Shown in pieces: positions 55,957 through 64,000 of a stretch of DNA of 64,000 bases (its first letter is position 1; each line of letters opens with the position of its first letter). Origin of the DNA: JBALVT01 sp045110675 (lineage in GTDB: Bacteria; Pseudomonadota; Gammaproteobacteria; Pseudomonadales; Halieaceae); assembly GCA_045110675.1 (NCBI GenBank), contig JBGCGJ010000015.1, positions 82,488-146,487 on the forward strand. The letters run 5' to 3'. The translations under genes and the position numbers were made by a program. The notes below the pieces were generated by a model that was not told the origin of the DNA, ran no database searches, and was given only the letters and a program-made list of their open reading frames with translations.

Positions 55957-56682
55957 TTAGGTCTTTCTGATTTCTCGTTTTACGAGGTCAATTTCGCGTC
56001 GCAATGACTCACTGCAGTTGTACCAGCGTTTGCGGACGGCTTCATTGCTTCTGATATTCGGATCGTAGGCCGGGATTTCACCGCAGGTTTGGTCCAACCT
56101 GGCCTGAAGTTCATCGCGGATTTTTTCCAGTCGTCCTCTTTCGCTCTTGTTCTTGGAGACGAAGTCCCCGACACCAGAATATTCTTTATTAGCCCAGCTC
56201 ATTGCGCATCGAAGATCGCGAAGGCGTTCACCGTTGGATTCAATGGAACTTTGATAGCGTTTGTCTTGGCTGCTTCCATACTGATCGTTGTAGCGTCGGT
56301 ATTTTGAGTTGGCCTGATTTCGTTTAATGGCGTTTTGGTTTTCCCTATCGACGCGCTGGCTCAGTCTGTCCAACTGCTCCCGCCAGGATGCTCTCCTTCT
56401 CTCCAGGTTCTTGACGTAGGATTGCATGGAACTGCCCGAAGAGGAGCGAACAGGCAATCTTATGTCGCCGCAGTAACTGCCATCGACCCCTTCGGTGATC
56501 GTCGTTTTTGGGCTCCGACCAACAGTGATGTCTTCCATCGTACTGTTTTCTTTTTTCTCAACCGGAGGGAATTGTGAGAAGGTAACGTTGCCATCTGCAT
56601 CGAGAACTTTATACAGTTTTTGGGCCTGGATAGCCGATGAAAAAACGCAGCAAAAGATGAGCAAAAGTATTTTGTTTAGCAT
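55957..56682 (-). CDS. DUF4124-type exported protein with coiled coil
   Basis: 241 residues from ATG 56682 (the frame is open to 56721). A signal peptide (LLLIFCCVFSSAIQA) precedes the DUF4124 segment KLYKVLDADGNVTFSQFPP. The rest is a charged helical region (LERRRASWREQLDRL; KSERGRLEKIRDELQARLDQ) probably forming a coiled coil. Function unknown; DUF4124 proteins are often periplasmic. Convergent with the prepilin gene. Confidence 0.75.
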   Translation of the reverse strand: MLNKILLLIFCCVFSSAIQAQKLYKVLDADGNVTFSQFPPVEKKENSTMEDITVGRSPKTTITEGVDGSYCGDIRLPVRSSSGSSMQSYVKNLERRRASWREQLDRLSQRVDRENQNAIKRNQANSKYRRYNDQYGSSQDKRYQSSIESNGERLRDLRCAMSWANKEYSGVGDFVSKNKSERGRLEKIRDELQARLDQTCGEIPAYDPNIRSNEAVRKRWYNCSESLRREIDLVKREIRKT

Positions 56683-56806
56683 ATTTTTATGTGTAGCTAT
56701 TAAAGTGTTAAAAAGAACCAAATCTCTCCATGCCCCCTATTTCGTGGAAACAACACTCCCATCGGAACGATTTCCCAATCCATGGCTCGCACCCTAAAAA
56801 GTATTA

Positions 56807-57757
56807 TTACTGCTGGGATTCTAATAGTCCATCATCGGGTGTGATATGTGTCTCAATCAGAGCATCAAGTAGGGTTTGAACCACGCGACTGGGCGGGGGG
56901 GAGTGGCGGACGATGGCGCTAAATTGGCAGACATAGGCGAAAACTTCCGGCATCAGTCGCTTCAGTGTGCTTTGCGTCGGGAAATGTTCGGCATAGTGTT
57001 GCGGGAGGTAACCCAAGTACTGTCCGGATAAAACCAAGTGTGCCACTGCCTCTTGATCGTAAGCGGTGGCACTGCGCACCTGACCCAACTCCCGACCAAC
57101 TTCCATATTGGGAGAATGGTAGCCAATGCCAACGTATTTCGAATCGCGAATGGCCGCAGGAGTTAGCTGTTCACCGGGTAAGTCATACAGTGGGTGTCCC
57201 GCTGCACAATATAAATACATCTGCTCTTCGAAAAGTGGGTGGTAATTGAGGCTGGACGAAGGGCGATGATTGGGGATGATTCCGATGTGAAAGCGACCTT
57301 CCATCAGGCCTCTTTCAATTTCGTTTATGGGTTCGACGTATATTTCCGGGTGAACTCCCGGCGCTTGTCGATCGAATTGCGCAAACGCCTGGTGAATACG
57401 GCAGTTGGGATTGCTCGCCGTTTTATCGAAAATAGCGATATTAATAGACCCGGTGAGTCGCTGGTGAAGATCATCGACCTCATGTTGAAACTCTTCCATT
57501 GCAGCCATTATTTTTAGTGCGCTGGCGTGGACTGTTTCTCCATCTGTAGTGAGGGAGAAACCCGCTCTACCGCGCCTGCAAAGTGTTACCCCCAACCGTA
57601 TTTCCAAATCCTTAATATGGCGGGAAATGGTTGAGCGGTTAATGTTCAATTCCAGCTCCGCTGCTGCAAAACCGCCACAGGCGACCACAGAGCGAAACAC
57701 CCGCAATAGTCGCAAATCGTTGTCAGTCACATTGCCTAGCAAGGCTTTGCTGGCCAT
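56807..57757 (-). CDS. LysR-family transcriptional regulator
   Basis: 316 residues. The N-terminal helix-turn-helix (VACGGFAAAELELNINRSTISRHIKDLEIRLGV, two parts of ~27-60) precedes an effector-binding domain. A strong ribosome-binding site (AGGAGGCATACC) supports the start. Divergent from the aminotransferase with a 132-bp spacer, so it very likely controls that gene and perhaps the AEC permease. Confidence 0.9.
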   Translation of the reverse strand: MASKALLGNVTDNDLRLLRVFRSVVACGGFAAAELELNINRSTISRHIKDLEIRLGVTLCRRGRAGFSLTTDGETVHASALKIMAAMEEFQHEVDDLHQRLTGSINIAIFDKTASNPNCRIHQAFAQFDRQAPGVHPEIYVEPINEIERGLMEGRFHIGIIPNHRPSSSLNYHPLFEEQMYLYCAAGHPLYDLPGEQLTPAAIRDSKYVGIGYHSPNMEVGRELGQVRSATAYDQEAVAHLVLSGQYLGYLPQHYAEHFPTQSTLKRLMPEVFAYVCQFSAIVRHSPPPSRVVQTLLDALIETHITPDDGLLESQQ

Positions 57758-57889
57758 GGTATGCCTCCTATTCCTTAGGTGTATGATATTGAAACTTAAT
57801 GTTGATAGATATTGATTTGTGCAACATTAGAAACTGCGTAATATCACGTAGATTGATAACAATTAACCAACCTGGACGGATCACGAAAA

Positions 57890-59227
57890 ATGACAAACAT
57901 GCCGCAGTCCCAGCATCTCACACGGGAGCAATTGGAAGCTCACTGGATGGCCTACACGGGCAATCGCCAGTTCAAAGACGATCCGAGAATGATCGTCGCG
58001 GCTGATGGAATTCACTTTATAGATGATAAAGGCCGAAGAATTCTCGACGGCCTATCCGGTTTGTGGTGTACCGGCGCGGGTCACAATCGCCCGGAGATTA
58101 CAGAGGCTGTTACCCAGCAGCTTCAGACACTCGATTATTCACCTGCATTTCAGTTCGGGCATCCGAAGTCCTTTGAGTTGGCCAATCGTATCAAGGGTTT
58201 GACTCCGAAGGGTCTGGATTACGTTTTTTATACTAATTCCGGTTCCGAAAGTGCTGATACCTCGTTAAAGATGGCGCGCGCCTATTGGCGCTTAAAAGGC
58301 CAACCCACCAAGACCAAATTGATCGGTCGGGCCAAGGGTTACCACGGTGTCAATTTTGGCGGAATCTCAGTCGGTGGAATTGCAGCAAATCGCAAACTAT
58401 TCGGCCAGGGAATCGATACGGATCATTTATCCCACACACTGTTGGCCGAAAACGCGTTCAGCAGGGGAATGCCACATCACGGATGGCACCTCGCCGATGA
58501 ACTCAGTGATTTGATCGCACTTCACGATGCTTCAAATATAGCTGCGGTTATCGTAGAGCCGATGGCCGGATCAGCGGGTGTCATACCACCCCCTGCCGGC
58601 TACTTACAGAGATTGCGCGACATCTGCACCGCCAACAATATCCTGCTTATCTTCGATGAGGTGATAACCGCGTTTGGTCGCTGCGGCGCTATGACAGGTG
58701 CCGATGCGTTTGGTGTCGTGCCGGACATTTTGAATATCGCCAAACAAATCACCAATGGTGCGATACCACTGGGTGCAGTCATTGCCAAGGACGAGATCTA
58801 CCAGACATTTATGGAGCAGGGCGGACCGGAGTATATGCTGGAGTTCCCTCACGGCTACACTTATTCGGCACACCCGGTGGCCTGCGCAGCGGGTCTGGCG
58901 GCACTGGATATTCTCGAGTCAGAGGACCTTCCCGGACGGGTGGCCAAGATGGCACCCCATTTTGAGCAGACGCTGCATCAACTCAAGGGGCACCCCAATA
59001 TCGCAGATATTCGTAACTACGGATTTGCGGGCGCTCTGCAGATACAGCCGTACGAGGGTGAGCCAGCGCGTCGTCCCTATGAAATCGCCATGCGCATGTG
59101 GGAGAAAGGTTTTTATGTTCGCTACGGTGGCGACACTATCCAGATGGGTCTGCCATTTGTCATCTCCAAAGATGAGATCGATAGCCTGATCAGTGCGCTG
59201 GGCGACACCTTGACAGAACTGTCATAA
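57890..59227 (+). CDS. Class III PLP aminotransferase (omega-amino acid:pyruvate type)
   Basis: 445 residues. GLSGLWCTGAGHNRPEI (~53), YTNSGSESADTSLKMARAYW (~110), IIFDEVITAFGRCG-type metal of the PLP Asp (LLIFDEVITAFGR, ~253) and the PLP Lys in NIAKQITNGAIPLGAV (~285) fit the BauA/omega-transaminase group. Likely deaminates beta-alanine or similar omega-amino acids to semialdehydes, which the aldehyde dehydrogenase further right could oxidise (inference). Starts at ATG 57890; ATG 57899 is possible. Confidence 0.9.
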   Translation: MTNMPQSQHLTREQLEAHWMAYTGNRQFKDDPRMIVAADGIHFIDDKGRRILDGLSGLWCTGAGHNRPEITEAVTQQLQTLDYSPAFQFGHPKSFELANRIKGLTPKGLDYVFYTNSGSESADTSLKMARAYWRLKGQPTKTKLIGRAKGYHGVNFGGISVGGIAANRKLFGQGIDTDHLSHTLLAENAFSRGMPHHGWHLADELSDLIALHDASNIAAVIVEPMAGSAGVIPPPAGYLQRLRDICTANNILLIFDEVITAFGRCGAMTGADAFGVVPDILNIAKQITNGAIPLGAVIAKDEIYQTFMEQGGPEYMLEFPHGYTYSAHPVACAAGLAALDILESEDLPGRVAKMAPHFEQTLHQLKGHPNIADIRNYGFAGALQIQPYEGEPARRPYEIAMRMWEKGFYVRYGGDTIQMGLPFVISKDEIDSLISALGDTLTELS

Positions 59228-59257
59228 TGTCGCTCTTTGTGATCGGTTGTTGCACCC

Positions 59258-60223
59258 ATTTCGGAATCAGTAGATTTACTTGAACTGTTAAGCAGAGCTC
59301 TTGCGGTATCGGGGCCTACGTTCGCGTGGGTCACACTCGGCGTTGTGCTCCGACGTTTGGGTTTATTGACCGCGGCAGTTATCAACGCAGTTTCTCGCAT
59401 CGCCTTTCAAATTGCACTGCCCGTGCTGCTGTTTACCGGCACCGGTAGTGTCGACTTTTACTCCCTCGGCGATGTGTCGTATCTCGTCGCAGGCATAGCC
59501 TGCACACTGGCGATTTTCTCCTCTTCCTGGCTCTACGGTTGGTGGCGGAATATTCCGAGACGGCAACTGGGTGTTTTCGTGCAAGCCAGCTTTCGCTCCA
59601 ATCTCGCTATTGTCGGAATAGCGCTGTGCATAGCGGCCTATGGAGATCAGGGCGTGGCTCTCGCCGCGCTTCCCATCGCAATTTTAACCGCCTTGTACAA
59701 CATTCTCGCGGTCATAGTCCTAAACAGTAACAACGAAGGCTCGAGATCTGTCGGTAGCTTCGCATTGGGTATGTTGCGCAATCCCTTGCTATTGGGGATT
59801 GGCCTGGGGGCCGTTGCATCGTTGCTGCGCTGGCCGGTTCCCGATCCCATTCGATCCGTTGCCTGGGGCATTTCCACTTTTTACATGCCACTGGCGCTGG
59901 TTTGTATTGGTGGTGCGATGAATTTGGAAAGCTTGCGCAATTCTGCAGGGATCACCTGGGAGGCCGTAGGGTGGCGGTTGTGTCTTTCGCCGGCAGTGGG
60001 TGTACTCATTGCTCTTTCGATGGGAGTTTCGGGGGCGCCTTTGGGCGTGTTGTTTTTGTTATTGGCATCGCCGGTTGCCAACGCGAGTTTTGTGATGGTG
60101 GTTGCGGCCAAGGCAGATGAGCGTTTTGCGGCGAATGTGATTGTGTTGACGACTTTGTTTTCTATTGTGACGATTACTGTTGGGTTTTTTGTTTTGTCGG
60201 TTTTGGGATTGGTTGAAGGTTGA
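59258..60223 (+). CDS. AEC-family permease, non-canonical start
   Basis: About ten hydrophobic helices of the auxin-efflux-carrier type (IALPVLLFTGTGSV, PLALVCIGGAMNLESL). The best canonical start, GTG 59345, would remove the first helix. Upstream, the same frame continues to a stop before 59258 and encodes a segment (LLELLSRALAVSGPTFAWV) that fits the family's N-terminal helix, but offers only ATT (59258) or CTG starts. So either a rare start or a small frameshift is present. Probably transports the amino acid or organic acid used by the preceding aminotransferase. Confidence 0.75.
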   Translation: MSESVDLLELLSRALAVSGPTFAWVTLGVVLRRLGLLTAAVINAVSRIAFQIALPVLLFTGTGSVDFYSLGDVSYLVAGIACTLAIFSSSWLYGWWRNIPRRQLGVFVQASFRSNLAIVGIALCIAAYGDQGVALAALPIAILTALYNILAVIVLNSNNEGSRSVGSFALGMLRNPLLLGIGLGAVASLLRWPVPDPIRSVAWGISTFYMPLALVCIGGAMNLESLRNSAGITWEAVGWRLCLSPAVGVLIALSMGVSGAPLGVLFLLLASPVANASFVMVVAAKADERFAANVIVLTTLFSIVTITVGFFVLSVLGLVEG

Positions 60224-60253
60224 TGGTTGATCTTGGTGATTTTTTTTGGGTCC

Positions 60254-60327
60254 GCAACCCTCAGTGGTGAAACCTTCATTCGGTTCGAGGGGCAGGCCCT
60301 TATGAAGGTTTCACCACTGAGGGTTGC
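60254..60327. repeat. Structured repeat copy 1: perfect 26-bp inverted repeat with conserved loop
   Basis: Arms 60254-60279 and 60302-60327 are perfectly complementary (26 of 26); the 22-nt loop contains CGGTTCGAGGGGCAGGCC. It lies between the convergent AEC and acyl-CoA dehydrogenase genes, in a 344-bp spacer that holds no supportable gene. No T tract follows, so it is not a simple terminator. See copy 2 for the homology. Confidence 0.93.
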
Positions 60328-60403
60328 TCGTACGTAGGCGGGAAGACTGTTGTTAAGTCGTTAGAATTGCGACGTATTTCATCGTCACCGTACTGGTCTA
60401 GCG

Positions 60404-60469
60404 GTTCTGGTGGGCGAGCCTTCTGAAGGGCCTGACCCTTGAACCGCAAGAAGGCTCGCCCACCAGAAC
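60404..60469. repeat. Structured repeat copy 2, inverted relative to copy 1
   Basis: Arms 60404-60424 and 60449-60469 are perfectly complementary (21 of 21), loop 24 nt. Read on the minus strand, loop and inner stem align without gaps to copy 1 (CGGTTCAAGGGTCAGGCC against CGGTTCGAGGGGCAGGCC). Stem positions that differ do so on both arms, preserving pairing (for example GTGGTGAAA against GTGGGCGAG). Confidence 0.93.
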
Positions 60470-60567
60470 TGCGGATCGACCACAACACCAATAAAGTAGC
60501 TACACATACCGCCACTCATCAGAACACCCGGCAGCCCCCCCAACAACCGTCGAGGGGAGTCAAAAAA

Positions 60568-61704
60568 CTACCGCCCCAAAATAGACCGAGCAACAAGCTC
60601 CCGCATAATCTCCGAGCTACCACCATAGATGCGCTGAATCCTCGCATCGGTGTAGAAGCGAGATATAGGATACTCAGCGGTATAACCATAACCGCCAAAC
60701 AACTGCAGACAATCGTCGATCACTTTGCACTGCATTTCAGTCGCGGCGTACTTTAGCATTGCCGCATCGTCTGCGGACAACTCATCGCGGGTGTACTGAT
60801 CGGCGCATTTTTCATAAAAGGCGCGGTTCAAAGCGATTTCTGTTTTTACGGTGGCCAACTGAAAGCGAGTATTCTGAAAACTTGCGATTGTCTGGCCAAA
60901 GGCTTTGCGTTCCAGTACATAGTCAACGGTGATATCCAGAGCGCCCTCTGCCGCGGCGATGCCCTGTCCGGCGATTCCCAACCGTTCACGCGGTAGCTCG
61001 GTCATCATAATGACGAAGCCCTTGTTAAGTTCCCCTAATACAGCTGATTCGGGCAGGCGTACGTCCTGGAAAAACAGCTCGGCTGTGTCCGAGGTATGCT
61101 GACCGATTTTCTCCAGTTTCTTGCCTTTTTCGAAGCCGGGTAAGCTGGTGTCGACGAGAAACAAGGTGGTTCCCTTAGCGCCTTTACCCGGATCAGTGAT
61201 GGCTGCCACAACGACCACATCTGCGTGATAACCATTGGTGATAAATATTTTTGATCCGTTGAGAATCCATTCGTCACCGTCTTTGACCGCGTTGGTTCGA
61301 ATACCCTGAACATCTGAACCTGCTCCGGGTTCGGTCATTCCCAGGGCGCCAACGGCTTCACCGCTAACCATGGCCGGTAGCCAGCGCTGCTTTTGTTCTT
61401 CACTGCCAAAATGATTGATGTAGGGCGCTACGATGTTGCAGTGGATTCCGTAACCGGTGGCGATACCGCCATAGCCCATTCTTGAGAGTTCCTCAATGAG
61501 CGCCAGGGTGACCTGGGGGCTGGTACCTGCGCCGCCATATTCTTCTGGCATATCGGGACAGAGTAGGCCGGCTTCTCCGAGCGTATTCCACAGGGTTCTG
61601 GGCACCATATGCTCATCTTCCCACTGTTCGAAGGAGGGGCCGATTTCCTGTTCGAAGGCCTTGCGGGCCATGTCTCTAAACAGCGTTAATTCTTCTTGAT
61701 CCAT
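60568..61704 (-). CDS. Acyl-CoA dehydrogenase
   Basis: 378 residues from ATG 61704 (ribosome-binding site CGGAGATACC); the frame stays open to 61857 but those residues are not family-like. ALGMTEPGAGSDVQGIRT (~125), FITNGYHADVVVVAA and the C-terminal LQLFGGYGYTAEYPISRFYTDARI plus IYGGSSEIMRELVARSI are characteristic. It oxidises a saturated acyl-CoA to enoyl-CoA with FAD. Divergent from an AraC-type regulator. Confidence 0.93.
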   Translation of the reverse strand: MDQEELTLFRDMARKAFEQEIGPSFEQWEDEHMVPRTLWNTLGEAGLLCPDMPEEYGGAGTSPQVTLALIEELSRMGYGGIATGYGIHCNIVAPYINHFGSEEQKQRWLPAMVSGEAVGALGMTEPGAGSDVQGIRTNAVKDGDEWILNGSKIFITNGYHADVVVVAAITDPGKGAKGTTLFLVDTSLPGFEKGKKLEKIGQHTSDTAELFFQDVRLPESAVLGELNKGFVIMMTELPRERLGIAGQGIAAAEGALDITVDYVLERKAFGQTIASFQNTRFQLATVKTEIALNRAFYEKCADQYTRDELSADDAAMLKYAATEMQCKVIDDCLQLFGGYGYTAEYPISRFYTDARIQRIYGGSSEIMRELVARSILGR

Positions 61705-61878
61705 TGTCAGGTATCTCCGCTTTGAGTGGCATAAAATTCGGTGGGATAGTGTGCGCCTTAGGAGTCGCTGAGACAATGATTCAAATAGCCAATTATTGAT
61801 ATTAAAGGACATAGCGCTGGGCTTTAAGCGCTGTCTTGGGTTATAAAGGCGTCTCATTCACTAGCTTATTGCCATAAG

Positions 61879-62886
61879 ATGACACTATCTGCCGTTCGTC
61901 GACCCGCCATTAGCGTGCATTTTGTGCAGGTCATATTCGCCAGAGCGAAAGCCCTGGGAGTTCCCGAACAGGCGTTGCTGGAAGCGGTGCGCTTGAGTCC
62001 CGCATTGGTGTCGGACGGCCGTACCCGGATCACACCGATTCAGCTCGGTGCCCTGATCAGACTTGTCTGGCGAGAGTTAGATGATGAATTGATGGGTTTT
62101 GGGATAGCGCCACACCGGTTTGGAACGTTTGCGCTGATGGCGCGACACATGGTCGCCAGTGCAACCCTGGGTGATGCGCTTCGCTATTCGGCGCGTTTTT
62201 ACAACCTGACTTCCGGGGCTCTTTGCTGGCAGATCGATGAGGGTGCCGAGGCGAGGCTCACCGTAAAATTGCTCGATGACCGCCATGATCAAAATCATTT
62301 TATTGAAGAACTTCTGCTGCTGATTTGGCACCGCTTCTGTAACTGGTTAATTGGTGAACGTGTGCCACTGGTGTGTACTGAATTTCGGTTTTCACAACCC
62401 GTCCACGCCGCGGAACATCGCATCATGTTTCCAGGTTCCCTGAATTATGGGCTCGAATACAGTTCCCTGGTTTTCGATCCAGCCTGGTTGTCTGCTCCTG
62501 TCGTGCGTACCTCCCGTGAACTGCGCCAATACTTACCGCGATTGCCCGATGAATGGTTTATCAAGCAGGACTTTGATCACAGTGTCAGTGATCGCGTTTT
62601 AAAAGCGATGGCTGACAGTGAGGACTTCCCCTCACTAACCAGTTTGGCCTCGGCCTGGTGCATGAGTGCTCGTACCCTGCACCGAAAACTGCAGCGTGAA
62701 GGTAGTAGTTATCGTCGCTTAATTGAACAGGTTCGGCGCGAGCGAGCGATCGGTTTATTGCTGGAAGGGAACACTTTGGTGGGAGACATTGCAAGAACCC
62801 TGGATATGACCGAACCCGCATTTAGTCGCGCGTTTAAAGAGTGGACAGGTATGACACCACTGGCGTATCGCAAAGCCAGAAACTAA
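61879..62886 (+). CDS. AraC-family regulator with ligand-binding domain
   Basis: 335 residues. A ~200-residue N-terminal domain of the type found in OruR/ArgR-like AraC regulators (LGALIRLVWRELDDELMGF, FGTFALMARHMVASATLG) precedes a C-terminal helix-turn-helix pair (LASAWCMSARTLHRKLQREGSS, ~254; GDIARTLDMTEPAFSRAFKEWTGMTP, ~303). Probably activates the divergent acyl-CoA dehydrogenase and/or the aldehyde dehydrogenase downstream. Confidence 0.9.
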   Translation: MTLSAVRRPAISVHFVQVIFARAKALGVPEQALLEAVRLSPALVSDGRTRITPIQLGALIRLVWRELDDELMGFGIAPHRFGTFALMARHMVASATLGDALRYSARFYNLTSGALCWQIDEGAEARLTVKLLDDRHDQNHFIEELLLLIWHRFCNWLIGERVPLVCTEFRFSQPVHAAEHRIMFPGSLNYGLEYSSLVFDPAWLSAPVVRTSRELRQYLPRLPDEWFIKQDFDHSVSDRVLKAMADSEDFPSLTSLASAWCMSARTLHRKLQREGSSYRRLIEQVRRERAIGLLLEGNTLVGDIARTLDMTEPAFSRAFKEWTGMTPLAYRKARN

Positions 62887-62973
62887 TATCGGTATACCTC
62901 AATGAGGGTGCTTCCCACCGGCACTGGGAGTGCTACACTTACGCCTCGAATTTTTTTGATACCGGAGAATGAT

Positions 62974-64000
62974 AATGCGTGACTACAAACAGTTTTACAT
63001 CAATGGGCAGTGGGTTGATCCCGTAACGGCCAATACATTGGACGTTATCAATCCTGCTACGGAGGAGGTTTGTGCGCAGATATCGCTGGGCAGCGAAGCG
63101 GACGTTGATCTTGCTGTCGCGGCCGCCAAGTCCGCATTTGAGTCTTACAGCCGTACCTCGAAAGCCGAGCGAATTGAATTGCTGGAATCTTGTGCCGAGG
63201 TCTATCAGAAATATTACAACGATATTGCCAACGCCATTCGCGAAGAAATGGGTGCGCCCCAGGCCCTGGCGAATACGGCACAGGCCTTCACCGGATTAGG
63301 TCATTTGCAGGAAGCGGCAAAAATATTAAAGACATTTGAATTTGAAGAAGTCATGGGTGAACACCGAGTATTTAAAGAGGCAATCGGTGTCTGCGGACTG
63401 ATCACTCCCTGGAATTGGCCGGTCAATCAGATTTCCTGCAAGGTGGCTCCCGCTCTCGCAGTGGGTTGCACGGTTGTGTTAAAGCCCAGTGAAGTGGCTC
63501 CCTTGTCTGCCTACTTATTTGCACAGGCTATGCATGAAGCTGGTGTTCCCGCGGGCGTTTTCAATATGGTAAATGGCGATGGCCCTGGAGTGGGTACAGC
63601 ACTGTCCAAGCACCCCGACGTCGACATGATGTCTTTCACCGGCTCGACTCGCGCAGGGACATTGGTTGCGCAAAACGCCGCGCCAACAGTGAAGCGTGTG
63701 ACTCAGGAACTCGGCGGCAAGTCGCCGAACATTATTCTAGAAGATGCTGATCTTGAGAAAGCGGTGGTAGGTGGCTTGATGCATATGTATCAAAATACCG
63801 GTCAGTCCTGTAACGCGCCATCGCGCATGCTGGTTCCCGCTGCCAAGTTGGCCGAAGCTGAAGCGATCGCTGCGAAGGCAACTGAGTCGGTAGTCGTGGG
63901 TGATCCGACCGCGGAGGGAACGACTATGGGGCCTGTCGTCTCGGAAGTTCAGTTTAATAAGATTCAGGGCTTGATTCAGGCGGGCATCGATCAGGGCGCC
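62974..64000 (+). CDS. Aldehyde dehydrogenase (3' end outside window)
   Basis: 342 codons visible, then cut by the window. Strong ribosome-binding site CCGGAGAATGATA. ITPWNWPVNQISCKVAPALAVG (~132), SFTGSTRAGTLVAQ (~217), the catalytic Glu in QELGGKSPNI (~240) and the Cys position in NTGQSCNAPSRML (~272) are present. It oxidises an aldehyde with NAD(P). Together with the acyl-CoA dehydrogenase and AraC gene it looks like a small catabolic unit. Confidence 0.92.

Noticed and set aside
59227..59280. ATG at 59227 as start of the AEC permease
   Set aside because: It is in a different frame and ends after fewer than 20 codons.

Overview
This window looks like a chromosomal segment of a Gram-negative gammaproteobacterium. 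The central block nadB / rpoE-rseABC-degP / lepA-lepB-DUF4845-rnc-era-recO-acpS / cysM-relA-mazG / adk / tsaB follows the conserved gammaproteobacterial (Pseudomonas-like) order. Outer-membrane proteins (a TonB-dependent receptor and phospholipase A1) confirm a double membrane. The accessory content (coenzyme F420 genes, a sulfatase, an acyl-CoA dehydrogenase, a crotonase, a KstD-like flavoprotein) would suit a marine Cellvibrionales/Halieaceae-type bacterium, but that placement is inference. I saw no rRNA, tRNA, CRISPR array, insertion sequence or prophage.

Layout. 1-3.7 kb (-): most of a large PilZ-like/DUF1631/GGDEF/EAL signalling protein, cut by the window edge. 3.85-6.9 kb (-): an unusual fusion of a glycosidase-like barrel with a lipopolysaccharide-kinase-like domain, behind a short-chain dehydrogenase. 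7.1-12.8 kb (+): a compact coenzyme F420 operon (npdG-cofE-cofD-cofC-fbiC) with overlapping genes, followed by ung. 13.5-16.8 kb: ygfZ, sdhE, ygfX, nadB. 17.1-21.4 kb: envelope-stress regulon rpoE-rseA-rseB-rseC-degP with a recognisable sigma-E promoter in front. 21.5-32.2 kb: housekeeping genes for translation, secretion, RNA processing, repair, the stringent response and nucleotide metabolism. pdxJ and rlmD, often found in this order, are absent from it.

32.2-33.5 kb: an AT-rich leader and a lysine/alanine-rich histone H1-like (AlgP-like) protein whose tail is built from eleven 18-bp repeats. 33.5-39.3 kb: mobA, tsaB, uppP, an M18 aminopeptidase, a queuosine-tRNA-mannosyltransferase-like gene, trpS. 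39.3-43.1 kb (-): pldA, group II truncated haemoglobin, TonB-dependent receptor. 43.3-47 kb: purC, a DUF3313 lipoprotein, a type I sulfatase.

47-64 kb is accessory and catabolic: cupin dioxygenase-like protein, crotonase, DUF442 phosphatase-like protein, membrane protein, Nudix hydrolase, cytochrome b561, cytochrome c, KstD-like flavoprotein, a leucine-rich-repeat protein apparently coupled to a prepilin, a DUF4124 protein, a LysR regulator divergent from a class III aminotransferase, an AEC permease, acyl-CoA dehydrogenase divergent from an AraC regulator, and an aldehyde dehydrogenase cut by the right edge.

The most unusual non-coding feature lies at 60254-60469. Two long, perfectly paired hairpins in opposite orientation are homologous to each other: they share a conserved loop core, and their stems differ by compensatory changes. 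This looks like a structured repeat family resembling REP/BIME elements that I do not recognise.
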